From NCBI RefSeq assembly GCF_023973145.1, contig NZ_CP099546.1, positions 124,001 through 188,000 of the forward strand: 64,000 nucleotides of DNA, read 5' to 3'. Source of the DNA: Natronosalvus vescus. GTDB lineage: Archaea > Halobacteriota > Halobacteria > Halobacteriales > Natrialbaceae. The notes under the pieces are model-generated. The model worked only from the letters and a program-made list of their open reading frames with translations, was not told the DNA's origin and did not search any database. Shown in pieces: positions 24,039-32,411 of this stretch; the first letter of the stretch is position 1; every line of letters begins with the position of its first letter. Position numbers and translations under genes: made by a program.

Positions 24039-25082
24039 ATGAACCTTCGTAACGAGTTCGAAACGCCGGTTTCGGCCGTCGTTCTCGCGGAAGGCGAGTT
24101 CGGTTCGACCGGTGGTAAAACCGCCAACGGCGTGGTAATGCACAGCGAGATATTCGACGCCGCCGTCGTCGTCGACTCGGAGACAGCCGGCTCGACCGCC
24201 GATGCGGTTCTCGGTCGACCGGACGCGGCGTCCGTCCCCGTCGTCGCGACAATGGACGAGGCGCTTTCGCGTGCACCCGAGGCCGAAGTGCTGGTAATTG
24301 GCGTCGCGCCGGCCGGTGGGAGCCTCCCCGAGTCGTGGATCGACGACATCCGGACGGCCATGCAGGCGGGCTGTGACGTCGTCTCGGGCCTGCACGTCTT
24401 CCTCTCCGAACGCGACGAGTGGATCGAACTCGCCGACGAAGCGGGCGTTCGGATCTTCGACGTGCGAAAACCGCCCGCCGAGGACGACCTCCGCGTCGGG
24501 GACGGGAGCGTCGACGACGTCGACGCCGACGTCGTGTTGACGATGGGAACCGACTGCGCCGTCGGCAAGCGGACGACGACGTTCGAACTGTACCGCGCCG
24601 CCCGCGAGGCCGGCCTCGACACCGGCTGGGTCGCCACCGGCCAGACCGGAATCATGGTCGGGGCCCACCGCGGCGTCGTGATCGATCGCGTGCCCGCGGA
24701 CTTCACCGCGGGAGTCGTCGAGGATCTCGTCACCGACGTCGCCGAACACCACGACATCGTCTTCGTCGAGGGACAAGCGTGTCTCACCCACCGGGCTTAC
24801 TCAGGGGTGACGCTCTCGATCCTCCACGGTGCGTGGCCCGACGCCGTCGTTCTAGTCGATGACCCGGATCGTAGCGGGCGAACCCACTTCGAACAGTGGG
24901 CAGTGGCCGGCGTCGAGCGGGAGGTCGAGGCGATCGAGGGGCTTTCCGACGCGACCGTCGCCGCGCTCTCGACCTGGGGCGACGCCGACGGGGCAGCGGC
25001 GCGTCACGATCTCCCCGCTGCGAACGTTTATGATGCCGACGGCCCCGCGACGTTGCTCGAGACCGTCCGGGAGGCGCTATGA
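24039..25082 (+). CDS. dgcN: DgcN-type D-glutamate N-acetyltransferase (DUF1611 family)
   Basis: The 347-residue protein belongs to the DUF1611 family, with an N-terminal Rossmann-like part (FDAAVVVDSETAGSTADAVL) and a C-terminal P-loop domain. The P-loop is GTDCAVGKRT at residues 170-179, with lysine K177; VEGQACLTHRAYSGVTLSIL lies later. In marine Proteobacteria and halophilic archaea, DgcN acetylates D-glutamate and DgcA then racemises N-acetyl-D-glutamate, allowing D-glutamate to be used. The stop overlaps the dgcA start (ATGA), the same gene order as known dgcN-dgcA clusters. The specific substrate is assumed from this clustering. Confidence 0.85.
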   Translation: MNLRNEFETPVSAVVLAEGEFGSTGGKTANGVVMHSEIFDAAVVVDSETAGSTADAVLGRPDAASVPVVATMDEALSRAPEAEVLVIGVAPAGGSLPESWIDDIRTAMQAGCDVVSGLHVFLSERDEWIELADEAGVRIFDVRKPPAEDDLRVGDGSVDDVDADVVLTMGTDCAVGKRTTTFELYRAAREAGLDTGWVATGQTGIMVGAHRGVVIDRVPADFTAGVVEDLVTDVAEHHDIVFVEGQACLTHRAYSGVTLSILHGAWPDAVVLVDDPDRSGRTHFEQWAVAGVEREVEAIEGLSDATVAALSTWGDADGAAARHDLPAANVYDADGPATLLETVREAL

Positions 25083-26143
25083 AGATTGTAGACGTTCGAG
25101 TCGAACCGCTCGACCTTCCACTGGTGGAGCCCTTCGAAATTTCCCTGGGTGAGCGAACCACCGCCAAGAACGTGGTCGTGGCCGTCGAAACCGAGGACGG
25201 GACGGTCGGCTACGGGGAGGGATCACCGATCCCGCCAGTCACCGGTGAGACGCAGGCGGCCGCCGTTGCAACCGCTCGTGCGGCAGGGGAGTTACTGGTC
25301 GGCGAAACCCTCACCAATCACCGCGCTCGAGTCCGGCAGGTTCGGGAGACGTTTCCCGGTGCCGTTTCCGCGACGCTCGCCGTCGAGACCGCGCTGCTGG
25401 ACGCCTACTGTCGCAGCCGAGAGATCCCGCTCGCAGCGCTGTTCGGCGGAGAGCCGACGCCTGTCGAAACCGACCTCACGATCCCCATCGTCGATCCGGA
25501 CGACGCTCGCGAGAAGGCCCGCCGTGCCGCCGAGCGCGGCTTCGACCACCTAAAAGTCAAAACCGGAAGCGACGTGCTCGCTGACGTAGAGCGCGTAGCG
25601 GCCGTTCGAGAGGGCGCGCCCGCGGTGGAGATCAAGGTCGACGCAAACCAGGGGTGGACGCCCGCCGAAACCGCTCGATTCGCCGATTTTTGCGCCGACC
25701 GTGGCGTCGACCTTGCGCTAATAGAACAGCCAGTTCGTGCCGACGACTTCGCCGGATTGGCCCGTTGCCGAGAGGCAGTGTCGGTGCCGGTTGCTGCCGA
25801 CGAGACCGTCTTCACTCCCGCCGACGCCGTTCGAGTCGTCCGTGAGGACGCAGCCGATGTGATCAACCTCAAGCTGGGGAAGTCCGGGCTGCTGGGTGCG
25901 CGCGACATCGTGGCGATCGCCGAGGGCGCCAATCTGGAACTGATGATCGGGTGTATGCTTGAGAGCGCTATCGGCATCCACGCCGCCGCCCACGTCGTCG
26001 CCGGAACGGGCGCGTTCTCTTATGTCGATCTCGACGGGAATCTACTGCTGGACGAGGACGTCGTCCCCGTCGAACGGATCCCCACGATCGAACCGACGGG
26101 GCCCGGCCACGGAATCGAACCGGACGCGCTTTGCGAACGGTAA
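25079..26143 (+). CDS. dgcA: DgcA-type N-acetyl-D-glutamate racemase (enolase superfamily)
   Basis: The 354-residue protein is a muconate-lactonising-type enolase-superfamily member. It has a KxK base pair at K159/K161 (FDHLKVKTGS), metal ligands at D188 (IKVDANQGW), E216 (ALIEQPV) and D241 (VAADETVF), and an opposite lysine near 265-268 (NLKLGKSGL). This is the dipeptide-epimerase/racemase subgroup, to which DgcA belongs. It is translationally coupled to dgcN. By sequence alone it could be an L-Ala-D/L-Glu epimerase, but adjacency to dgcN supports the N-acetyl-D-glutamate racemase role. Confidence 0.85.
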   Translation: MKIVDVRVEPLDLPLVEPFEISLGERTTAKNVVVAVETEDGTVGYGEGSPIPPVTGETQAAAVATARAAGELLVGETLTNHRARVRQVRETFPGAVSATLAVETALLDAYCRSREIPLAALFGGEPTPVETDLTIPIVDPDDAREKARRAAERGFDHLKVKTGSDVLADVERVAAVREGAPAVEIKVDANQGWTPAETARFADFCADRGVDLALIEQPVRADDFAGLARCREAVSVPVAADETVFTPADAVRVVREDAADVINLKLGKSGLLGARDIVAIAEGANLELMIGCMLESAIGIHAAAHVVAGTGAFSYVDLDGNLLLDEDVVPVERIPTIEPTGPGHGIEPDALCER

Positions 26144-26191
26144 CCGCCCGTCGCCGCTACGTTTTTAACCGCAGTGAACGCCGAGGGCATC

Positions 26192-26974
26192 TCACCTCGA
26201 CCCGTCACTCCCGACCCGTTTCTCGAACGACTCGCGCGCGGCGTCGCTCCCGTTCGCGAGGTAGAACATATCCGCGCCGGCGATCACGAAGTCGACGCCA
26301 ACGTCGATCCAGCGACGAATGTCCTCGTGGTCAGTCGCGAGCATTCCGACCGGCTTGTCGGCGCCGTGGGCGGCTTCCAGCACCGACTGTAACGCCGATC
26401 GGAATCGCTCGTGTTCCCACTCGCCGAAGACGCCCATCGAGGCCGAGAGATCGCCGTGGCCAACGAGGATCCCGTCGACGCCGTCGACCGAAACGATCCC
26501 CTCGGCGTTCTCAACGCCGCGTTCGGTCTCTATCTGGACGACTGTCGTCAGCTCCTCGTCCGCGCGCTCGAAGTATTCGCCGAACGTCCGCCCGTAGTCG
26601 GAGGCTCGAGCCGGAGCGGCCCCACGAAGGCCGTCGGGCGGATACCGCATCGCCTCAACGGCGGCTTCTGCCTGCTCGGCGGTTTCGATCATCGGAATTA
26701 CCAGCCCCGCGACCCCCAGGTCGAGAACGCGTTTTATCCGAGTGTGGTCGTTCCACGGGACACGAACGAGCGGCGCGACGTCCTCCTCGACCGAGTCGAC
26801 CGCTCGAAGCACGTTCTCCAGGGACTCGAGACTCACGGGGGTGTGTTCGGTGTCGATAACCACGAAGTCGAACCCGCGGGCGCAGATCTCCGCGACCGTC
26901 GGGTGGCCGATAGAGATCCAGTTCCCGACCGCGTGCGCTCCGGGTTTCGGCAGGTGGCGCGATCCGTCTTCCAT
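26192..26974 (-). CDS. HpcH/HpaI-type aldolase
   Basis: The 260-residue protein has the family's conserved stretches: FDFVVIDTEHTPVSLESLEN, PLVRVPWNDHTRIKRVLDLG, LVIPMIETAEQAEAAVEAMR, then VVQIETERGVENAEGI and GILVGHGDLSASMG, which hold the metal ligands. Such class II aldolases cleave 2-keto-3-deoxy acids to pyruvate and an aldehyde. It is convergent with dgcA and 48 bases away, so it may be cotranscribed with nothing else here. Whether it belongs to D-glutamate use is unclear; it may serve a separate sugar-acid route. High GC and low CTCGAG content match the dgc genes. Confidence 0.9.
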   Translation of the reverse strand: MEDGSRHLPKPGAHAVGNWISIGHPTVAEICARGFDFVVIDTEHTPVSLESLENVLRAVDSVEEDVAPLVRVPWNDHTRIKRVLDLGVAGLVIPMIETAEQAEAAVEAMRYPPDGLRGAAPARASDYGRTFGEYFERADEELTTVVQIETERGVENAEGIVSVDGVDGILVGHGDLSASMGVFGEWEHERFRSALQSVLEAAHGADKPVGMLATDHEDIRRWIDVGVDFVIAGADMFYLANGSDAARESFEKRVGSDGSR

Positions 26975-27066
26975 ACCCTACCCACCCACCGTCCGCATTT
27001 GAACGCGGGGAATCCGGAAATTCGGTGCTTGACAAGACGGCAAACCGTCTCGAACCATCCCACGAA

Positions 27067-27101
27067 GGAATCCTCGTGTTTCAACACGGGGACGATGTCA
27101 A
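27067..27101 (-). repeat. Palindromic IS200/IS605-like end
   Basis: On the minus strand it reads ttgacatcgtccccgtg, then a small stem cgtgtt/aacacg, then aggattcc. It is another member of the TTGACATC-plus-hairpin family and lies ten bases beyond the end of the third DUF234 remnant. Confidence 0.5.
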
Positions 27102-27110
27102 CCTCCGGCG

Positions 27111-27580
27111 TCAATAGTCAGTTCCACTCTCGAGAGCGGTAACGATATCGGACAGATCGAAGAGACGGAGGTCATCACGCTTGTCTGCAGCTTCCTCGAC
27201 GGAGCGTGTAAACCCAGAGCGGCTGAACAAGGCGAATTCATACGTCGGCTCACCACCTCCGGTGGGCGTCCAATCGATGTGTTCCACGTCGTCTTCGAGA
27301 TCCGCGAGCACGTCATAGCCGAGGGGCGTGTTGGTAAATTTCGCTTCGCCAGCGATCAGCGTTGACTCATCAGTTGGTGCGACGACATCTACCTCCCGAC
27401 CCTTATGCCACCACTGGCTTGGCACCTGTGTGAGCTGGTAGTCTGCATAGAGCGCCGGCACCGCCTGGTGACAGAGCGATTCGAATGTCTCGCTAACGAA
27501 GTCGGGCAATTCCGGCTCGATGAGATCCGCGTAGGCGTTCTCGCCGTAGAGTTCGTACTGCCCCCCGCGACCGTAGACGT
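27111..27580 (-). pseudogene. C-terminal remnant of a third DUF234-type ATPase
   Basis: The minus strand encodes DLIEPELPDFVSETFESLC, SQWWHKGREVDVVAPTDEST, IAGEAKFTNTPLGYDVLADL and YEFALFSRSGFTRSVEEAAD, matching the C-terminal nuclease-like domain of the family, and ends at a normal stop at 27111. The ATPase and winged-helix parts are gone: homology stops near 27580, just before the divergent S9 peptidase gene at 27637. An in-frame extension upstream to 27956 is only the shadow of that gene. It is closer to the remnant at 5.9-6.8 kb than to the intact gene. Confidence 0.85.
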
Positions 27581-27636
27581 CCCCGATAGGTTGCCGTTGC
27601 CCGGCCGTTAATACCGCCGTGGCGTGATCGTGAGGT

Positions 27637-29628
27637 ATGCTCACCATAGACGATGTTCTTGGCCTCGAGTGGCCTGGCACACCCGAGTGGTCTGCGGATT
27701 CCACATTTCTCGCGGCGACGATGTACGAGGACGACGGCAACGCGTTGCTCGTTACCCAACCAGAGACGGCGGACGACGTAGACGTGGAGCCCTGGCGCGT
27801 CCGACCGAAGGGCGGGCACGTCACCGAGTTTGCGTGGTCGCCAACTGACCCCCGCCTCGTCTGTGCGACCGACGACGGACTGACAGCCCTCGTCGATCCG
27901 ACCGAACGCACCGTCTCTGAACTCGCGCACAGTCCCGATGGGGACGCTTCGCTCACCTGGTCACCCGACGGAACGAGGGTCGCCTTCTACCGCGACGGTC
28001 GACCCCGGATCCGTTCGCTCGAGGACGGAACCGAACGCGGCTTCGACGTCCCGGCGCGCGGATCCTATCTCGGCGAATCGCGTGCGTTCGCCTGGCGGGA
28101 AGAGGCAGACCACTTGCTCGCGTACCGGTTCGTGGATCGGGAAACGAAGTGCGTCGGCGTGATCGATACCGCCACCGGAGAACTCCTCTGGCGAACCCGA
28201 TCCGACGCCTCGTCGCACTCGCCGGTGTGGCTTGGCGACGGACGACTGTGCTTCGAGCGCCGCCGCGAGTACGGCGTCATCCGGGAGTTCGTCGCCGTCG
28301 ACGTCCCATCCGGAACGGAGACGGTACTCTTCCGAGAGGAGGACAACGAAACAGGAGCGCTCTCGAGTGGCTCGCCCCAGGTGTCTCCCGACGGAACCAG
28401 ACTCGCCGCGGCACTCCCGATCGACGGCTACGAACACGTCCACGTGATCGACGTTGAGAGTGGCGAGCGGACGCAACTCACCGAGGGATCGTTCGAAGAC
28501 AAGGGACTCGCGGACGACTCGCCGCGGTGGATCGACAACCGGCGGCTCGTCTTCGCCTCCAACCGCAGGGAGTCGGGACAGCGACAGCTCTACTCGGTGA
28601 CGCTCGAGGGGACGGTCACGCCACTGGTCGAGACCGTCGGGACGAACGTCGAACCGCGCCCCTCACCCGACGGGACGCGGCTCGCCTACCTCCACTCGAG
28701 TCGCGATCGATCGACCGAAATTCGCGTTCGGGCGCTCGATAACCGCGAACCTGGCACGTCCCGCGTCACGCAATCCGGCGTCGAGACGTGGCCGACGCCG
28801 CCGATCGAACCCGAACGAATCACGTTCGAGAGCGACGAGTTGGGAATCGACGGCTACCTGCTCGATCCCCGCCGAGGCGAGTCGATTCCCGACGACGCGA
28901 CGACACTCCCGGGGGTCGTGTACGTCCACGGTGGGCCGATGCGCCAGATGCGCGACGGGTTCCACCCCGACCGGTCGTACGGCCTCGCGTACGCGATCCA
29001 GCAATACCTCGCCTCGGAAGGGTACGTTGGCTTGCTCGTGAACTATCGCGGCGGCATCGGGTACGGCCGGGCGTTCAGAGGCGCGATCAGCGGGAATCGG
29101 GGTAGAGTCGAGATGGGCGATATCGTTCGTGCCGCTGAGTTCCTGTGCGACCTCGAGTACACGAGCGATTCGGTCGGGCTCTGGGGCCTCTCCTACGGTG
29201 GGTACGCGGCCCTGCAACTCCCCGGAACCCATCCCGGAGTGTTCGACGTGACCGTCAACCTCGCCGGCCTCGCCGACATGGAGAACTACCACGAGTGGGC
29301 CACCGAAACGAAGTATCCCGCGATCGGCTCGGCAGCCACCACCGTGATGGGCCGCCCACTCGAGGCGAAAGAGCGCTGGGACGACGCCAGCCCTGCCACG
29401 CACATGGATCGGTACGAAACGCCCCTCTACAGTTTCCACGGCACCGACGACCGATACGTGAACGTCGAGCAACAGGACGTCGTCGTGGAGACGCTCCTCG
29501 ACCTCGACCGGGACGTCTCGTTCGAGGCGGAGTACTACCCTGGCGAAAGTCACGTGTTCTCGAGGCGAGCGACCTGGGAGCGGACGCTCGAGAAGATCGA
29601 GACGGCGTTCGAGAGACACCTCGAGTGA
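27637..29628 (+). CDS. S9 family serine peptidase (acylaminoacyl-peptidase type)
   Basis: The 663-residue protein has an N-terminal beta-propeller region with repeated units such as TEFAWSPTDPRLVCATDD, SLTWSPDGTRVAFYRDGRPR and SPQVSPDGTRLAAALP, each in the style of a propeller blade. The C-terminal alpha/beta-hydrolase domain has the catalytic triad S519 (WGLSYGGYAA), D604 or D605 (HGTDDRYVN) and H639 (GESHVFSRR), with VVYVHGGPMRQM forming the oxyanion region. It is cytoplasmic (no signal) and cleaves short peptides. The start overlaps nothing and is divergent from the DUF234 remnant. GC is high and CTCGAG moderate, like the dgc island. Confidence 0.95.
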   Translation: MLTIDDVLGLEWPGTPEWSADSTFLAATMYEDDGNALLVTQPETADDVDVEPWRVRPKGGHVTEFAWSPTDPRLVCATDDGLTALVDPTERTVSELAHSPDGDASLTWSPDGTRVAFYRDGRPRIRSLEDGTERGFDVPARGSYLGESRAFAWREEADHLLAYRFVDRETKCVGVIDTATGELLWRTRSDASSHSPVWLGDGRLCFERRREYGVIREFVAVDVPSGTETVLFREEDNETGALSSGSPQVSPDGTRLAAALPIDGYEHVHVIDVESGERTQLTEGSFEDKGLADDSPRWIDNRRLVFASNRRESGQRQLYSVTLEGTVTPLVETVGTNVEPRPSPDGTRLAYLHSSRDRSTEIRVRALDNREPGTSRVTQSGVETWPTPPIEPERITFESDELGIDGYLLDPRRGESIPDDATTLPGVVYVHGGPMRQMRDGFHPDRSYGLAYAIQQYLASEGYVGLLVNYRGGIGYGRAFRGAISGNRGRVEMGDIVRAAEFLCDLEYTSDSVGLWGLSYGGYAALQLPGTHPGVFDVTVNLAGLADMENYHEWATETKYPAIGSAATTVMGRPLEAKERWDDASPATHMDRYETPLYSFHGTDDRYVNVEQQDVVVETLLDLDRDVSFEAEYYPGESHVFSRRATWERTLEKIETAFERHLE

Positions 29629-29642
29629 TACCCCTAACGCAA

Positions 29643-29679
29643 GGAATCCCACGACTTCAGCCGTGTTGAGGATGTCAAA
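29643..29679 (-). repeat. Palindromic IS200/IS605-like end
   Basis: On the minus strand it reads tttgacatcctcaacacgg, then ctgaagtcgtgggattcct, with cacg/cgtg pairing. It lies 14 bases after the S9 peptidase stop. The cgacttcag core is shared with the 281-bp element at 6124-6404, which suggests one origin. Confidence 0.5.
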
Positions 29680-29771
29680 CTCGAGCACGCCAGGGGCTTT
29701 CAGTCTCCGTATTTCGGTTCTACCTCCAAAAATTCCGAACGGTCATGTAGCGCCACCCGAATCACAAACCC

Positions 29772-30842
29772 ATGAAACGACTCCTCCTCATTGTGCTTGT
29801 CGTGGCGATGCTCGTTCTTGCAGGCTGTGTTGATGGGACGAGTATTGAAACCGATGACCCCACAGTACAAACAGATGATGACCTCGAGGATGCCGATTCG
29901 AACGGCGCTGAAGACGGACACGACCCAGGTGATGCTCCCGATGTCGACGGAGAGCTCGAGATTCACCATATCGACGTTGGCCAGGCCGACGCCACGCTCC
30001 TGATCGAACCCTCCGGTGAGACGATGCTCATCGACTCCGGCGACTGGCGCCAAGGAGGCTCCGACGTGATCGAGTACCTCGAGGCACAAGACGTCGATCG
30101 GATCGACCATCTCGTTGCGACCCACGGGCACGCCGACCACATTGGTGGTCACGACGGGATTATCGAGCACTACGAAACCGAACGGGACGGCATCGGCACA
30201 GCTTACGACTCTGGCGTGGCAGCCACGAGCCAGACGTACGACCGATATCTCGATGCCATCGAAGAGTACGATGTCGAACTCCTGATCGTCGAAGAGGGCG
30301 ACCATATCGAGTTCGGCGAGGCGGACGTCAACGTCCACAATCCGCCGGCAGGCGACTCGGGCTCAGACCTTCACTACAACAGTGTGGCGCTTATCATCGA
30401 GTTCGGTGAATTCTCCTATCTCACCACAGGCGATGCGGAAGCCGATGCCGAGCAACGGATGGTCGACGAACACGGAGACCAACTCGAGGCAGACGCATAT
30501 CAGGCGGGCCATCACGGTTCGACGACGTCCTCAACAACGCCGTTCATGGATCAAGTCACTCCGAGCGTGGCGATCATCTCGAGTGCGTACGACTCCCAGT
30601 ACGGACATCCACACGACGAGGTTCTCGAGGACTACGCCGAACGAGGAATCGAGACGTACTGGACTGCGGTTCACGGCGACGTCGTACTCACGACTGACGG
30701 GAGCGATATAGCACTCGAGGTGGAACACGAGTTCTCGACTGACGCTGCAGATCTCCTCGAGGAGAAACCAGCTGACGATGACGAGACACAGGAGTTGATC
30801 ACCCCACCGATTGACGTGGCTACAGCACCACTAGCGGGCTAA
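29772..30842 (+). CDS. Secreted ComEC-like metallo-beta-lactamase lipoprotein
   Basis: The 356-residue protein has a lipoprotein signal ending LAGC (cysteine 20) and an acidic linker. A metallo-beta-lactamase domain follows: HHIDVGQADATLLIEPSG, then the zinc motif THGHADHIGGHDG, LTTGDAEADAEQRM and YQAGHHGSTTSS. This is the arrangement of the extracellular domain of ComEC/Rec2 DNA-uptake proteins and of their free-standing archaeal homologues, thought to act on extracellular DNA or nucleotides. It is coupled to a DUF3006 gene by an overlap of one base. The function is inferred from family; the lipobox shows it faces outside. Confidence 0.92.
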   Translation: MKRLLLIVLVVAMLVLAGCVDGTSIETDDPTVQTDDDLEDADSNGAEDGHDPGDAPDVDGELEIHHIDVGQADATLLIEPSGETMLIDSGDWRQGGSDVIEYLEAQDVDRIDHLVATHGHADHIGGHDGIIEHYETERDGIGTAYDSGVAATSQTYDRYLDAIEEYDVELLIVEEGDHIEFGEADVNVHNPPAGDSGSDLHYNSVALIIEFGEFSYLTTGDAEADAEQRMVDEHGDQLEADAYQAGHHGSTTSSTTPFMDQVTPSVAIISSAYDSQYGHPHDEVLEDYAERGIETYWTAVHGDVVLTTDGSDIALEVEHEFSTDAADLLEEKPADDDETQELITPPIDVATAPLAG

Positions 30843-31123
30843 TGACTGAGACATATACTGCGACGCTTGATCGGATCGTCGACGGACGGACAGCGGTGCT
30901 CTTACTCGAGGAGAACGGTGAAACCGTCGAACAGCTTGACGTCGACATAACGAAGCTACCGGACGAAGGACAGCACGAAGGGGCAGTTCTCGAGATCACC
31001 GTTGAAGCAAGCGAATTTTGTGAAGCCGAATACCTTCCTGACGTCACACAGTCTCGCAAAGAGAGTACACAGGAACGTCTCGATCGTCTTTCAAACCGAT
31101 TGTCCGATCGGACAAGGGACTGA
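30842..31123 (+). CDS. DUF3006-domain protein
   Basis: The 93-residue product begins MTETYTATLDRIVDGRTAVL, with the small beta-rich DUF3006 pattern (LLLEENGETVEQLDVDITKL; GAVLEITVEASEFCEAEYLP) and a helical tail. DUF3006 genes regularly follow ComEC-like metallo-beta-lactamase genes, and here the start overlaps the stop of that gene (TAATG-type). The protein is cytoplasmic. A supporting role for the hydrolase is inferred; the biochemical role is unknown. Confidence 0.9.
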   Translation: MTETYTATLDRIVDGRTAVLLLEENGETVEQLDVDITKLPDEGQHEGAVLEITVEASEFCEAEYLPDVTQSRKESTQERLDRLSNRLSDRTRD

Positions 31124-31230
31124 TTCGACATGCAGGACTCGAGTACGTCACGGCTTTCACTCTTAGCTTATGACTGGCTTTGAATCATATCCACGAAACG
31201 CTTTTGCGTATGAGTACCCATACACAATAT

Positions 31231-31458
31231 ATGAGTAAGAACATAGCAATTTCCGATGACGTCTATCGCGAACTCAAACGCGAGAAGGGAGACCGCAGCT
31301 TCAGCGACGTCATCAGGGATCATCTTGAGGAGCGCCGCCAGCTCGCCGACATTACGGGCGCAGGCGTCCTCGACCGAGAGACGTACGACGACGTCAAAGA
31401 CGATATCGGGCGGTTGAGCCGCGGTACGCTCGAGAATCTCGACAATGAAACTTTGTGA
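31231..31458 (+). CDS. vapB: VapB-type antitoxin
   Basis: The start at 31231 (MSKNIAISDDVYRELKREKG) fits the family; earlier in-frame starts at 31180 and 31210 add only linker. The 75-residue protein has the ribbon-helix-helix-like N-terminus of archaeal VapB (DUF217-type) antitoxins (DRSFSDVIRDHLEERRQLAD) and a C-terminal tail that would wrap the toxin. It overlaps vapC by 14 bases. It would bind and silence VapC and repress the operon. Confidence 0.88.
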   Translation: MSKNIAISDDVYRELKREKGDRSFSDVIRDHLEERRQLADITGAGVLDRETYDDVKDDIGRLSRGTLENLDNETL

Positions 31459-31855
31459 CACGTCGGTGCTCGTCGATATCGACCGCGGCGGGGTCACCAA
31501 CCAGGTCGCTAAACTCGATGATGAGGGGCGCCACGCGATCAGTGCGGTCACGGTCACCGAACTGCGCCTCGGTGTGAACAAGCGATACGCGGATAGTGGG
31601 ACACGACAAGACGCACTCGAGGATCTCGGGCGGCTACTTGCGCGGTTCGAGATTGTCGACGTCGATCGTGCGGTCGCGACCGCTGCCGCTGAAATCATCA
31701 GCGAGCTCCAACATCAAGGCACGCCACTACACGACCTCCACGACGTTTACATCGGGGCAACGGCGATGGTCGAGCAGCTCCCGGTGCTGACCGGGAACGT
31801 CGACCATTTCGACCGGATGGATGGCGTGACTGTCGTCGACTGGTCGACGTTTTGA
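31445..31855 (+). CDS. vapC: VapC-type PIN-domain toxin ribonuclease
   Basis: The 136-residue PIN protein shows the acidic active site: D5 (MKLCDTSVLVDID), E39 (AVTVTELRLGVNKRY), D97 or D100 (LHDLHDVYIGATA) and D120 (LTGNVDHFDRM). Such enzymes cleave tRNA or rRNA when freed from VapB. The gene overlaps vapB, the usual arrangement. All catalytic acids are present, so the toxin should be active. It may stabilise this accessory region, as is common for plasmids and islands. Confidence 0.92.
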   Translation: MKLCDTSVLVDIDRGGVTNQVAKLDDEGRHAISAVTVTELRLGVNKRYADSGTRQDALEDLGRLLARFEIVDVDRAVATAAAEIISELQHQGTPLHDLHDVYIGATAMVEQLPVLTGNVDHFDRMDGVTVVDWSTF

Positions 31856-31861
31856 TGAGTT

Positions 31862-32384
31862 TCATGTGAACCGCCTCGAGATCACATATTTCGAGATGGT
31901 GGGCGTCTCATCATCAAGCGAACTCCTTCGGTTTCGCTCAGTCACGCGAGAGCGTCGCTCTCTCGAATAGCCCCAAGGCACTCGGCCACTGTGAACCGCC
32001 TCGGGGTCAAGCCCCGAGGCACTCGCCTTGAACCGCCTGTAGAACTGCCCAAACCACCCGGGTGGGGTTGAAAGGGGCCGACCGGTGGGCGAAGCCCGGT
32101 CTCGCAAGCACTGCAGTCGAACGGAGTGAGACGAAGCGCACAGCGTCGGCCGCGCGAGTCGAGCGGTCGGGGGCTTTCCCTCGATACTATTCGAAAACAC
32201 CTCACAAACATCAAATATTGTATCTTATCACACACTCACAAACCCAGATCAACAGAGTGTCTGTCGGTCGTTGAGACAGTTCAATGGAATCGAATAGACA
32301 CTTATTACGAAGCACTCTAGTTACGGCATATTGGAGTTCCTCGAGTGAGGCGGTCTCCATCTCCTGAGTGGTGATGCAGTCTCT
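31862..32384. other. Gene-free region with structured repeats
   Basis: Three copies of tgaaccgcct lie at 31867, 31992 and 32029. A perfect 9-bp stem, gcctcgggg/ccccgaggc, lies at 31998-32020. A 109-bp segment at 32070-32178 is bounded by gaaaggggccgaccg and cggtcgggggctttc, which are imperfect inverted copies. No coding frame longer than about 110 codons looks real. The region may hold mobile-element ends or a structured RNA, and the promoter of the large ATPase. Confidence 0.6.
31998..32020. repeat. Hairpin with 9-bp perfect stem
   Basis: The stem is gcctcgggg paired with ccccgaggc around tcaag. The preceding tgaaccgcct repeats twice more within 170 bp. It resembles the ends of haloarchaeal IS200/IS605-type elements, though of a different subfamily from the ttgacatcctc ends. 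Confidence 0.5.
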
Positions 32385-32411
32385 GTGAGTCTCCGTAGCC
32401 CAATCAAGTCA

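Noticed and set aside
22739-24787. A 682-codon minus-strand frame covering the permease and dgcN regions
   Set aside because: The part above 23950 is a GC-rich shadow of dgcN; the permease has a clear start at 23950.
32070-32178. Possible CRISPR-like array because of repeated short units near 31.9-32.2 kb
   Set aside because: Repeats are irregularly spaced, only ten bases long and without spacers of constant length; no cas gene is in the window.
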